A DNA stretch of 64,000 bases from Paraburkholderia phenazinium (GTDB lineage: Bacteria; Pseudomonadota; Gammaproteobacteria; Burkholderiales; Burkholderiaceae). Every line of letters begins with the position of its first letter. Position 1 is the stretch's first letter. The stretch spans positions 310,001 to 374,000 of the forward strand of contig NZ_FSRU01000002.1 of the NCBI RefSeq assembly GCF_900142845.1, given 5' to 3'. The notes under the pieces were generated by a model. That model searched no databases. It was not told the DNA's origin and saw nothing but the letters and a program-made list of their open reading frames with translations. Shown one piece after another: positions 55,933 to 64,000 of this stretch. The position numbers were made by a program, and so were the translations under genes.

Positions 55933-55961
55933 TTGCGTTTGTCCCGAAAAATGGCTACAAT
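55933..55961 (+). promoter_or_regulatory. Promoter of the rimP-nusA-infB operon
   Basis: TTGCGT (55933-55938), 17 bases, TACAAT (55956-55961). The transcript would start near 55968, about 200 bases before rimP. Confidence 0.7.
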
Positions 55962-56025
55962 CGCAGAGTCGCTGGGCGTGCGGCTTTTCATGTGCGGCTC
56001 AGATGCGACCACCGGCAATAAGATG

Positions 56026-56050
56026 ATGGGCGTTTCGCCCATTTTTTTTT
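56026..56050 (+). terminator. Intrinsic terminator in the rimP leader (attenuator candidate)
   Basis: ATGGGCG (56026-56032) and CGCCCAT (56036-56042) pair around TTT and run into nine T. It lies between the operon promoter and rimP, so most transcripts would end here unless read through. In gamma-proteobacteria a terminator-bearing rimP leader is known and NusA controls its own operon; a similar control here is inferred. Confidence 0.75.
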
Positions 56051-56173
56051 GCCGCTTCAGTTTGTGGTTCGGCATCTCGGGTAGCAGGAACGTGCGCCGG
56101 CTTGGCGCGCGGCCCGCAGGTTGTTTGCAGGTAAAACCGGCAGGCTTGCCGCGCGAACATCTTAGAGGGCACT

Positions 56174-56632
56174 GTGCAACTGACGGAACTGATTGAAACC
56201 ACGGTCGTGGGTCTCGGCTACGAGCTCGTCGATCTGGAGCGCACCGGGCGCGGCATGCTGTGTATCTACATCGACCAGCCGGCCGGCATCGCAATTGAAG
56301 ATTGCGAAAAGGTCACGCGTCAGCTCCAGCACGTTCTGACGGTCGAAAATATCGATTACGAGCGGCTTGAAGTGTCGTCGCCCGGTCTCGACCGCCCGCT
56401 GAAGAAACTGGCGGATTTCGAACGCTTCGCAGGCAGCGAAGTGGCAATTACACTGAAAAAGCCATTGGACGGACGGAAATCGTACCGGGGCATCCTGCAT
56501 GCGCCCGAAGGCGAAACGATCGGTCTGGAATTTGAAGGGAAGGAAGGCGCCGCGATGCTCGATTTCACGCTCGCGGACATCGATAAAGCACGCCTCGTTC
56601 CGAAAGTTGACTTTAGGAGCCGCAAACAATGA
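56174..56632 (+). CDS. rimP: Ribosome maturation factor RimP
   Basis: 152 residues, normal length; the start is GTG at 56174 after AGAGGGC. It aids maturation of the 30S subunit. Visible blocks: [51 protein letters not shown] and the C-terminal Sm-like domain ([20 protein letters not shown]). It overlaps nusA by four bases (ATGA), so the two are translationally coupled. Confidence 0.96.
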   Translation: MQLTELIETTVVGLGYELVDLERTGRGMLCIYIDQPAGIAIEDCEKVTRQLQHVLTVENIDYERLEVSSPGLDRPLKKLADFERFAGSEVAITLKKPLDGRKSYRGILHAPEGETIGLEFEGKEGAAMLDFTLADIDKARLVPKVDFRSRKQ

Positions 56633-58104
56633 GTCGCGAAGTGTTGATGCTGGTGGATGCGCTGGCACGCGAGAAGAACGTCGATAAAGACGTGGTATTT
56701 GCCGCGCTTGAAGCGGCTCTCGCTTCGGCCTCCAAGAAACTCTTCGAAGAAGATGCGGACATCCGCGTCCATATCGACCGTGAAAGCGGCGAGCACGAAA
56801 CGTTCCGCCGCTGGCGCGTGGTGCCGGACGAAGCCGGTCTGCAAGAGCCGGATCAGGAAATCCTGCTGTTCGAAGCGCGTGAGCAGAAGCCCGACGCGCA
56901 GCTCGACGAGTTCATCGAAGAACCGGTGCCGTCGATCGAATTCGGCCGGATCGGCGCGCAGGCCGCCAAGCAGGTGATCCTGCAGAAGGTGCGCGACGCC
57001 GAGCGCGAGCAGATCCTGAACGACTTCCTGGAGCGCGGCGAGAACATCATGACCGGCACGGTCAAGCGCCTCGACAAGGGTAACTTCATCGTCGAGTCGG
57101 GCCGTGTCGAAGCGCTGCTGCGCCGCGACCAGCTGATTCCGAAGGAAAACCTGCGCGTGGGCGACCGCGTGCGCGCCTATATCGCCAAGGTCGATCGCAC
57201 CGCTCGCGGTCCGCAGATCGAACTCTCGCGTACGGCGCCCGAGTTCCTGATGAAGCTGTTCGAGATGGAAGTGCCGGAAATCGAGCAAGGCCTGCTCGAA
57301 ATCAAGGCCGCCGCGCGTGACCCTGGCGTGCGCGCCAAGATCGGCGTGGTCGCTTATGACAAACGCATCGATCCGATCGGCACCTGCGTCGGTATCCGCG
57401 GTTCGCGCGTGCAGGCCGTCCGTAATGAGCTCGGTGGCGAAAACGTCGACATCGTGCTATGGTCGGAAGATCCCGCCCAGTTTGTGATCGGCGCGCTCGC
57501 GCCGGCAGCCGTGCAGTCGATCGTCGTCGATGAAGAAAAGCATTCGATGGACGTCGTCGTCGACGAAAACGAACTGGCGGTCGCAATCGGCCGCAGCGGC
57601 CAGAACGTGCGTCTTGCCAGCGAACTCACCGGCTGGCAGATCAACATCATGACGCCGGACGAATCTGCGCAAAAGCAGAATCAGGAACGCGGTGTTCTGC
57701 GTGACCTGTTCATGGCGCGTCTCGATGTCGACGAAGAAGTGGCTGACATCCTGATCGACGAAGGCTTTACGAGCCTCGAAGAGATCGCTTATGTGCCGCT
57801 CAACGAGATGCTCGAGATCGAAGCGTTCGACGAAGACACCGTGCACGAACTGCGCAATCGCTCACGCGATGCGTTGTTGACGATGGCCATCGCAAATGAA
57901 GAAAAGGTCGAAAACGTAGCGCTCGACCTGAAGAGCCTGGACGGCATCGACGCCGACCTGCTCGCGAAGCTGGCGGAACACCAGATTCACACGCGTGACG
58001 ATCTGGCCGAGCTGGCTGTAGATGAATTGGTCGAGTTGACCGGAATGGAAGAGGATGCCGCTAAGGCGTTGATCATGAAAGCACGTGAACATTGGTTCCA
58101 GTGA
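56629..58104 (+). CDS. nusA: Transcription elongation/termination factor NusA
   Basis: 491 residues, full length. N-terminal RNA-polymerase-binding domain ([18 protein letters not shown]), S1 domain ([20 protein letters not shown]), KH domains ([39 protein letters not shown]), and two C-terminal acidic repeats ([40 protein letters not shown]). NusA modulates pausing, termination and antitermination, and acts in rRNA synthesis. Its stop is 93 bases before infB. Confidence 0.98.
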   Translation: MSREVLMLVDALAREKNVDKDVVFAALEAALASASKKLFEEDADIRVHIDRESGEHETFRRWRVVPDEAGLQEPDQEILLFEAREQKPDAQLDEFIEEPVPSIEFGRIGAQAAKQVILQKVRDAEREQILNDFLERGENIMTGTVKRLDKGNFIVESGRVEALLRRDQLIPKENLRVGDRVRAYIAKVDRTARGPQIELSRTAPEFLMKLFEMEVPEIEQGLLEIKAAARDPGVRAKIGVVAYDKRIDPIGTCVGIRGSRVQAVRNELGGENVDIVLWSEDPAQFVIGALAPAAVQSIVVDEEKHSMDVVVDENELAVAIGRSGQNVRLASELTGWQINIMTPDESAQKQNQERGVLRDLFMARLDVDEEVADILIDEGFTSLEEIAYVPLNEMLEIEAFDEDTVHELRNRSRDALLTMAIANEEKVENVALDLKSLDGIDADLLAKLAEHQIHTRDDLAELAVDELVELTGMEEDAAKALIMKAREHWFQ

Positions 58105-58197
58105 GAAATGACCATGGCGCACTAAATTGAAGCGGCCGTCAGGCCGCATGACAAGATGCTAACCGCAAGGAATCGGTCCTTGCATTAAGAGGAATGA

Positions 58198-61146
58198 ATG
58201 GCGAGTAACAACGTAGCCCAATTTGCCGCGGAACTGAAAATGCCTGCAGGCGTGCTCCTTGAGCAGCTTCAGGCAGCAGGCGTCACAAAAGCGAGCGAAG
58301 ACGACACCCTGTCCGAGACGGACAAGGCGCGTCTGCTCGACCACTTGCGCAAGTCTCACGGCTCGACTGATGCGGACAAGCGCAAGATCACGCTGACGAA
58401 ACGGCATACGTCGGAGATCAAGCAATCCGACGCGACGGGTAAGGCTCGTACCATTCAGGTCGAGGTGCGCAAGAAGCGCACGTTCGTCCGCCGCGATGAA
58501 GCGGGTGGCGAAGGCGGCGATGCATCGAATCATGTGGCCGAGGCCGACACCGATACGGACGAGCTCGAACTTCAACGTCGCGAGGAAGAAGCGCGTCACG
58601 AAGCCGAGCTGCTCGAAAAGCAGGCTCAGGAGCTGAAGGCCCGTCAGGAACAGCTCGAGCGCGAAGAGGCAGAGCGCCAGGCGCGTGAGCAGGCGGCCGA
58701 AGCCGAGCGTCGTCGTGCGGAAGAGGAAGCGGCGAAGAAGCGTGCCGCCGCTGCAGCGGAAGCTGCCGCGCAGAAGAAGGCCGAGAAGGTCGAACAGGCT
58801 GTGCAGGTTGCCCAGCCCGCCGCCGCTGCACCGGTTGCCGCCAGCGAGCAGGACGATGAACGCGCCGCAGCAGAACGTGCCGCGCAACGCGAAGCCGCGA
58901 AGAAGGCGGAAGACGCAGCGCGTCAGGCCGCGGAAAAGACGCGCGCGGAGCAGGAAGAAGTCAGCAAGCGCCGCGCCAAGGCAGAAGCCGAAGCACGTGC
59001 GATTCGCGAAATGATGAACACGCCGCGCAAGGCCCAGGTCAAGGCGCCGGAACCGGCGCCGGCGGCCAAGCCGGTTGAAGCGCCCAAGGCGGTGGAAGCC
59101 AAGGGTACGCTGCACAAGCCGGCCCGTCCGGAAGGCTCAGCGCCGGCACGTCCGGCCGCGAAGAAGCCGGCAGCGGCAGCACCGGCTGCTACGACGGCGC
59201 CGTCGGCTGGCGACAAGAAGAAGCCGGGCGCAGGCAAGGGCGGCTGGCAGGACGACGCAGCGAAGCGCCGCGGCATCAAGACGCGTGGCGATACGAGCGG
59301 CGGTGTCGATCGCGGCTGGCGCGGCGGCCCGAAGGGTCGCGGCAAGCATCAGGATCAGAACACCACGTTCCAGGCGCCGACCGAACCGATCGTGCGTGAA
59401 GTGCATGTGCCGGAAACGATTACGGTTGCCGATCTGGCTCACAAGATGGCCGTGAAGGCGTCGGAAGTCATCAAGTCGATGATGAAGCTCGGCCAGATGG
59501 TCACCATCAACCAGATGCTGGACCAGGAAACGGCGATGATCATCGTCGAGGAACTGGGCCACCACGCGGTTGCAGCCAAGCTGGACGATCCGGAAGCGAT
59601 GCTGGTCGAAGGTGGCGAAACCACCGACGCCGAACTGCTGCCGCGTCCGCCGGTGGTGACCGTGATGGGTCACGTCGACCACGGCAAGACCTCGCTGCTC
59701 GACTACATCCGCCGCGCCAAGGTGGCTGCGGGTGAAGCGGGCGGGATTACGCAGCACATCGGCGCCTACCACGTGGAAACGCCGCGCGGCGTGATCACGT
59801 TCCTCGACACGCCGGGTCACGAGGCCTTCACGGCCATGCGTGCGCGCGGCGCCAAGGCTACCGACATCGTGATTCTGGTGGTGGCAGCCGACGACGGCGT
59901 GATGCCGCAGACGAAGGAAGCGATCGCCCACGCGAAGGCCGGCGGCGTGCCGCTCGTCGTCGCGATCAACAAGATCGACAAGCCGGATGCGAATCTGGAA
60001 CGCGTCAAGCAGGAACTGGTCGCGGAAGGTGTCGTGCCGGAAGAGTACGGTGGCGATTCGCCGTTCGTGTCGGTGTCGGCCAAGACCGGCGCGGGTATCG
60101 ACGACCTGCTTGAAAACGTGCTGCTGCAAGCCGAAGTGCTGGAACTGAAGGCACCGGTCGACGCACCGGCCAAGGGTCTGGTTATCGAAGCGAAGCTGGA
60201 TAAGGGTAAGGGTCCGGTCGCAACGATCCTGGTCCAGTCCGGTACGCTGAACCGCGGCGACGTGGTGCTCGCAGGTAGCGCGTATGGCCGCGTGCGTGCC
60301 ATGCTCGACGAAACCGGCAAGCCGACCAAGTCGGCCGGTCCGTCGATCCCGGTTGAGATTCAAGGTCTGTCGGAAGTGCCGCAGGCTGGCGAAGAAGTCA
60401 TCGTCATGCCGGACGACCGCAAGGCGCGTGAAGTCGCACTGTTCCGTCAAGGCAAGTTCCGCGACGTCAAGCTGGCCAAGCAACAGGCCGCCAAGCTCGA
60501 GAACATGCTGGAACAGATGGGCGAAGGCGAAGTGCAGTACCTGCCGCTTATCGTCAAGGCCGACGTGCAAGGTTCACAGGAAGCGCTGGTGCAATCGCTG
60601 CAAAAGCTGTCTACCGACGAAGTGCGCGTGCAGATCGTGCACGGCGCAGTGGGCGGCATCAGCGAAAACGACGTCAACCTGGCAACGGCCTCGAAGGCGG
60701 TCATCATCGGCTTCAACACCCGGGCGGATGCTCAGGCGCGCAAGCTGGCGGAGTCCAACGGTATCGACATTCGCTACTACAACATCATCTATGACGCTGT
60801 GGATGAAGTGAAGGCCGCGATGTCGGGCATGCTGGCGCCGGAGAAGCGCGAAGTCGTGACCGGTATGGTCGAAGTGCGTCAGGTCTTCAAGGTACCGAAG
60901 ATCGGTGCAGTGGCCGGCTGTATGGTCACGGACGGCTTCGTCAAGCGCTCGTCGTCGGTGCGCGTGCTGCGCAACAACGTCGTGATTCACACGGGCGAGC
61001 TCGATTCGCTCAAGCGCTTCAAGGACGACGTCAAAGAAGTGCGTCAAGGCTTCGAGTGCGGTATGTCGATCAAGAACTTCAACGACATCGTCGAAGGCGA
61101 CCAGTTCGAAGTCTTCGAAGTCACCGAAGTCGCGCGTTCGCTGTAA
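58198..61146 (+). CDS. infB: Translation initiation factor IF-2
   Basis: 982 residues; the ATG at 58198 follows AAGAGGAATGA. The N-terminal IF2N domain is followed by a long Ala/Glu/Lys/Arg-rich linker (about 110-390), then a second IF2N-like region and the G domain: [17 protein letters not shown] (G1, about residue 491), [11 protein letters not shown] (G3), NKIDKPDAN (G4) and SAKTGAG (G5). Domains II-IV follow, with the C-terminal fMet-tRNA-binding C2 domain ([20 protein letters not shown]). It brings initiator tRNA to the 30S subunit. Confidence 0.98.
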   Translation: MASNNVAQFAAELKMPAGVLLEQLQAAGVTKASEDDTLSETDKARLLDHLRKSHGSTDADKRKITLTKRHTSEIKQSDATGKARTIQVEVRKKRTFVRRDEAGGEGGDASNHVAEADTDTDELELQRREEEARHEAELLEKQAQELKARQEQLEREEAERQAREQAAEAERRRAEEEAAKKRAAAAAEAAAQKKAEKVEQAVQVAQPAAAAPVAASEQDDERAAAERAAQREAAKKAEDAARQAAEKTRAEQEEVSKRRAKAEAEARAIREMMNTPRKAQVKAPEPAPAAKPVEAPKAVEAKGTLHKPARPEGSAPARPAAKKPAAAAPAATTAPSAGDKKKPGAGKGGWQDDAAKRRGIKTRGDTSGGVDRGWRGGPKGRGKHQDQNTTFQAPTEPIVREVHVPETITVADLAHKMAVKASEVIKSMMKLGQMVTINQMLDQETAMIIVEELGHHAVAAKLDDPEAMLVEGGETTDAELLPRPPVVTVMGHVDHGKTSLLDYIRRAKVAAGEAGGITQHIGAYHVETPRGVITFLDTPGHEAFTAMRARGAKATDIVILVVAADDGVMPQTKEAIAHAKAGGVPLVVAINKIDKPDANLERVKQELVAEGVVPEEYGGDSPFVSVSAKTGAGIDDLLENVLLQAEVLELKAPVDAPAKGLVIEAKLDKGKGPVATILVQSGTLNRGDVVLAGSAYGRVRAMLDETGKPTKSAGPSIPVEIQGLSEVPQAGEEVIVMPDDRKAREVALFRQGKFRDVKLAKQQAAKLENMLEQMGEGEVQYLPLIVKADVQGSQEALVQSLQKLSTDEVRVQIVHGAVGGISENDVNLATASKAVIIGFNTRADAQARKLAESNGIDIRYYNIIYDAVDEVKAAMSGMLAPEKREVVTGMVEVRQVFKVPKIGAVAGCMVTDGFVKRSSSVRVLRNNVVIHTGELDSLKRFKDDVKEVRQGFECGMSIKNFNDIVEGDQFEVFEVTEVARSL

Positions 61147-61162
61147 TTCAGGCGCGACGCTA

Positions 61163-61209
61163 AAGGGGCGGGGCGGGCGCTTGGCGCCTTGCGCCGCCCC
61201 TTGTTTTTT
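61163..61209 (+). terminator. Rho-independent terminator after infB
   Basis: AAGGGGCGG (61163-61171) and CCGCCCCTT (61194-61202) pair, with an inner GGGCGC/GCGCC stem in the loop, and TTTTTT follows at 61204. It lies between infB and rbfA, so rbfA-truB may depend on read-through or its own promoter in the T/G-rich stretch at 61204-61280. Confidence 0.7.
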
Positions 61210-61329
61210 GCCTGCGCCGTTTGTGTGCGCTCGTGCTTGTGTTTGTGTTTGCTCGCGTTTGTTCGTGATTTCCCGCTGAAGCAGACGCGAACCTCATTGC
61301 TATCCGCCAGAGCGGATTACGGATTCACC

Positions 61330-61695
61330 ATGCCTAAGAAACGTTCTTCCCCCAATCGCAACGTGCAGATCGCCGATCAGATCCAGCGCGACCTGTCCGA
61401 TCTGCTGCGCGAGGTCAAGGACCCGCGCATCGGTATCGTCACGATCCAGAGCGTCGAGCTGACGCCGGACTACGCACATGCCAAGGTCTTCTTCACCACG
61501 CTGACGGGCGACCCGCAGCAGACGCTGGAAGCACTGACGCACGCGGCCGGCCATCTGCACAATCAGCTCTTCAAGCGCCTGCATATCCACACGGTGCCCA
61601 CGCTGCATTTCCATTACGACAAGACCATCGAACAGGCCGTGGAGATGTCGCGCCTGATCGACGAAGCGAACGCGAGCCGCGCGAAAGAAGATTGA
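61330..61695 (+). CDS. rbfA: Ribosome-binding factor A
   Basis: 121 residues from the ATG at 61330 ([20 protein letters not shown]); the longer in-frame reading from 61189 covers the infB terminator and is rejected. KH-like fold: [38 protein letters not shown], and LRF-like [22 protein letters not shown]. It helps 16S rRNA processing and cold adaptation. truB follows after 61 bases. Confidence 0.95.
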   Translation: MPKKRSSPNRNVQIADQIQRDLSDLLREVKDPRIGIVTIQSVELTPDYAHAKVFFTTLTGDPQQTLEALTHAAGHLHNQLFKRLHIHTVPTLHFHYDKTIEQAVEMSRLIDEANASRAKED

Positions 61696-61756
61696 TCGCT
61701 TTCGCGCGAATCTATAGCTGCGTTGCCGACTCTCCGTTCGTCCTCAATTTTCTGAC

Positions 61757-62701
61757 ATGACCGCACCTCAACGGCCCCGTGTGCCGCGTCGCGTGCTCGA
61801 CGGCGTGTTGCTGCTCGACAAGCCCATCGGCCTGTCGAGTAACGACGCGCTGATTCGGGCCAAGCGTCTCTATCTGGCGAAGAAGGCCGGCCATACCGGC
61901 ACGCTCGACCCGCTCGCTTCCGGTTTGCTGCCGCTGTGTTTCGGCGAGGCGACCAAGTTCTCGCAGGATCTGCTCGAAGCCGATAAGACCTATGAGGCGA
62001 CGATGCGCCTCGGCATCCGCACGGCCACCGGCGACGCCGAAGGCGAAGCGATCGAGACGCGCGAGGTCACGTGCGACGAGCCGGCGGTCGTGGCGGCAAT
62101 GGCGCGCTTTCGCGGCGATATCGTGCAGGTGCCGCCGATGTATTCGGCGCTCAAGCGCGACGGCAAGCCCTTGTACGAATACGCACGCGCCGGCCAGGTG
62201 GTGGAGCGGGCGGGGCGCCCGGTGACGATTCATGTGCTCGAGATGCTGGCCTGCGCCTTGCCGGACGTCACGTTTCGCGTGACCTGCAGCAAGGGGACGT
62301 ATGTCCGCACGCTGGCCGAGGATATCGGCGAAGCGCTTGGCTGCGGCGCGCATCTGGTGGCGTTGCGGCGCACCGGCGTCGGTGCGCTGACGCTGGAGAA
62401 TGCGGTGACGCTCGATGCGCTGTCCGACGCTGCGGAAGGCGAGCGCGATCGATGGCTGCAGCCGGTCGACGCGTTGCTGTCGACGTTCCCGCCAGTGGCG
62501 CTCGATGCCGAGGCGACACGCCGGTTTCTGCATGGCCAGCGGCTGCGTCTTGCCGATCTGATTCTGAGCGACGAGGCGGCGAATGCCGAACGCGTGCGAG
62601 TCTATGCGGCAGACGGCCGATTGCTGGGCGTCGCGAAACTGGGCGAGGGCGTGTTGGCGCCGGAGCGGTTGGTGGTGACCGCAGAGACCGCGGGGACCTG
62701 A
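61757..62701 (+). CDS. truB: tRNA pseudouridine-55 synthase TruB
   Basis: 314 residues. GVLLLDKPIGLSSNDAL, KAGHTGTLDPLASGLLPLC with the catalytic Asp, DKTYEATMRLGIRTATGDAEG, QVPPMYSALKRDGKPLYEYA, and the PUA-like C-terminus (ATRRFLHGQRLRL) are all typical. It converts U55 in the T arm of tRNAs to pseudouridine. It closes the rimP-nusA-infB-rbfA-truB block and is followed by a strong two-way terminator. Confidence 0.97.
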   Translation: MTAPQRPRVPRRVLDGVLLLDKPIGLSSNDALIRAKRLYLAKKAGHTGTLDPLASGLLPLCFGEATKFSQDLLEADKTYEATMRLGIRTATGDAEGEAIETREVTCDEPAVVAAMARFRGDIVQVPPMYSALKRDGKPLYEYARAGQVVERAGRPVTIHVLEMLACALPDVTFRVTCSKGTYVRTLAEDIGEALGCGAHLVALRRTGVGALTLENAVTLDALSDAAEGERDRWLQPVDALLSTFPPVALDAEATRRFLHGQRLRLADLILSDEAANAERVRVYAADGRLLGVAKLGEGVLAPERLVVTAETAGT

Positions 62702-62732
62702 ATAGCGTCGTTCCACGCGCAGAGACAAAAAA

Positions 62733-62765
62733 GGCGGTACCGCAGTGATGCGGTACCGCCTTTTT
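62733..62765. terminator. Bidirectional rho-independent terminator between truB and the MFS gene
   Basis: GGCGGTACCGCA (62733-62744) and TGCGGTACCGCC (62749-62760) pair perfectly around GTGA. T5 follows on the plus strand and A6 precedes, so it ends both truB and the convergent transporter gene. Confidence 0.9.
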
Positions 62766-62848
62766 CTTTGCTGCGAGCCTGCCTGCTTCGAAGACGGTGC
62801 GTCAAACACTGACTCACGCACCGTCACCTCGTGACTGCTTCCCTCAAC

Positions 62849-64000
62849 TCAGTGCGCCGCCGCCGCTGCCGCGCCGGCGTCGCCACCCGCACGCTCGGGC
62901 CGCGTGATCCAGATCAGCGCAATCAGCGCGACGAAGATCCCCGCCGAGATGAAGAACAGATCGTTCACCCCCAACTGCGCCGCCTGTTGCGTCACCATGT
63001 TGTTGAAGAGGCCGTACGCTTGCGGCTGACTCAAGCCGGCCGCACCCATCTGACGAATCGACTGATCGAACACCGGGTTGTACGCATTGGCCTGAGCGGT
63101 CAACTGCGCGTGATGCATGATGGTGCGGTGATCCCAGGCGGTCTGGAAAATCGACGTGCCGATGCCGCCGCACATGATCCGCACGAAGTTCGACAGCCCC
63201 GACGCCGCCGGAATCCGGTTGCCCGGCAGGCCCGACAGCGTGATCGACACCAGCGGAATGAAGAACCCGGCCATGCCGATACCCTGGATCAAGGTGGGCA
63301 GCAGCAGCGAATAGGTGTCGACACCGGTCGTATAGCGCGAGCGCATCCAGAAGCACAGCGCGAACACCAGAAACGAGGCCGTGGCGATGTAGCGTGGATC
63401 GGTACGCGGCAGGATCTTGCCGGTGATCGGCGAGAGCAGCACCGCGAAAAAGCCCACTGGCGCCATCACGAGACCGGCGTTGGTGGCGGTGTAGCCCAGA
63501 TCGGTTTGCAGCCACAGCGGCAACAACACCAGATTGCCGAAGTAGAGCCCGTAACCGATCGAGAGCGCCACCGTGCCGCCGGTGAAATTGCGCCTGCTGA
63601 AGAGCGACAGGTCGACCACCGGATGCTCCGCGGTCAGTTCCCAGACAATGAAGAACGCGAGCGCAATCACCGCCGTCAGCGCCAGTATCACGACCGTGGT
63701 CGAGGCGAACCAGTCGAGGTCCTTACCCTTGTCGAGCATCACTTGCAGCGAGCCCACCCAGATGATCAGCAGGGCGAGTCCCACGCCGTCGATCGGCGCC
63801 TTGCGGATCACCGAATCGCGCTTGCGGAAGATCGCCCACGTGGCGATCGCGGCGACCGCGCCGACGGGGATGTTGACGTAGAAAATCCACGGCCACGAGA
63901 TATTGTCCGAGATCCAGCCGCCCAGAATCGGGCCCGCCACCGGCGCAATCAGCGTGGTCATGGCCCACATCGAGAGCGCCATGGGCGCCTTCGCGCGTGG
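62849..64000 (-). CDS. DHA2-family (EmrB/QacA-like) drug efflux MFS transporter (5' end outside window)
   Basis: The frame runs off the right edge; 383 residues of an expected ~500 are present. It starts in the region PRAKAPMALSMWAMTTLIAP with the DHA2 motif C (VAGPILGGWISDNISWPWIFYVNIPVG), then the extra helices of the 14-TM family (PIDGVGLALLIIWVGSLQVM, FFIVWELTAEHPVVDLSLF), LVMAPVGFFAVLLSPITGKI and SGLSNFVRIMCGGIGTSIF. EmrB-type proteins usually work with an EmrA adaptor and an outer-membrane channel; these genes would lie to the right, outside the window. The C-terminus ends in a Gly/Ala tail. Confidence 0.93.
   Translation of the reverse strand, partial: PRAKAPMALSMWAMTTLIAPVAGPILGGWISDNISWPWIFYVNIPVGAVAAIATWAIFRKRDSVIRKAPIDGVGLALLIIWVGSLQVMLDKGKDLDWFASTTVVILALTAVIALAFFIVWELTAEHPVVDLSLFSRRNFTGGTVALSIGYGLYFGNLVLLPLWLQTDLGYTATNAGLVMAPVGFFAVLLSPITGKILPRTDPRYIATASFLVFALCFWMRSRYTTGVDTYSLLLPTLIQGIGMAGFFIPLVSITLSGLPGNRIPAASGLSNFVRIMCGGIGTSIFQTAWDHRTIMHHAQLTAQANAYNPVFDQSIRQMGAAGLSQPQAYGLFNNMVTQQAAQLGVNDLFFISAGIFVALIALIWITRPERAGGDAGAAAAAAH

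Larger units (their letters stand above)
55692..56173 (+). other. Leader region of the rimP-nusA-infB operon
   Basis: No gene is supported. It contains the operon promoter (55933-55961), an intrinsic terminator (56026-56050) and then ~120 bases to the rimP start. The layout of promoter, terminator, long spacer and gene suggests transcription attenuation in the leader. Confidence 0.6.

Noticed and set aside
59137..60570. A 477-codon leftward frame opposite infB
   Set aside because: His/Arg-rich shadow of IF-2.

Overview
High-GC chromosomal DNA of a Burkholderiaceae member, most likely Paraburkholderia/Burkholderia. Grounds: strong GC3 codon use, a 2,2-dialkylglycine decarboxylase/DgdR pair like that of B. 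cepacia, an mdtABC-type pump, VC0807 and FUSC membrane proteins, and a rimP-nusA-infB-rbfA-truB block. The genus is inferred from gene content and recalled protein similarity, not from a search.

Layout. 1-8.5 kb (minus): an RND pump operon, mdtA-mdtB-mdtC, the last running off the left edge, with an IclR regulator upstream that has a perfect TGAAAC-TTT-GTTTCA palindrome near its start. 8.5-9.5 kb: an apparently non-coding stretch with a candidate structured RNA ending in a strong terminator, then fluoride exporter crcB under a fluoride riboswitch. 9.8-18.6 kb: an orphan histidine kinase, a DJ-1/PfpI protein, a lipoprotein, an Rrf2 regulator and NAD(P)-binding reductase sharing one operator, a large MscS channel, and a thiol dioxygenase divergent from an Lrp/AsnC gene.

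18.6-25.2 kb is a less GC-biased insertion. It is bounded by two copies (41/46 identical) of the last coding bases of the Lrp gene and carries an unknown coiled-coil protein, a lipoprotein and a 1136-residue fusion of STAND-type NTPase, TPR-like repeats and a GT4-like glycosyltransferase. This is the most novel object in the window and a candidate immunity or conflict protein.

25.2-30.2 kb: a sugar/polyol cluster with an unusual wHTH-solute-binding-domain regulator, a periplasmic binding protein, a hydroxypyruvate isomerase-like protein and an inositol dehydrogenase-like protein, but no ABC permease or ATPase. 31.4-36.2 kb: amino-acid modules, dgdA/dgdR and a regulator-reductase-dehydratase operon fitting 3-hydroxyaspartate use. 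36.4-43.5 kb: DsbG-like protein, ketopantoate reductase-like enzyme, class II aldolase divergent from a Crp/Fnr regulator around an 18-bp palindrome, FUSC and VC0807 membrane proteins.

43.7-52.2 kb: arfB, an EAL phosphodiesterase, small exported or hypothetical proteins, a YdcF protein, a lone transposase-derived ORF, a LysR regulator and an aminotransferase. 52.6-62.7 kb is core: scpB, rluB, then rimP-nusA-infB and rbfA-truB, with an intrinsic terminator in the rimP leader and another after infB. The right edge cuts a DHA2 drug exporter.
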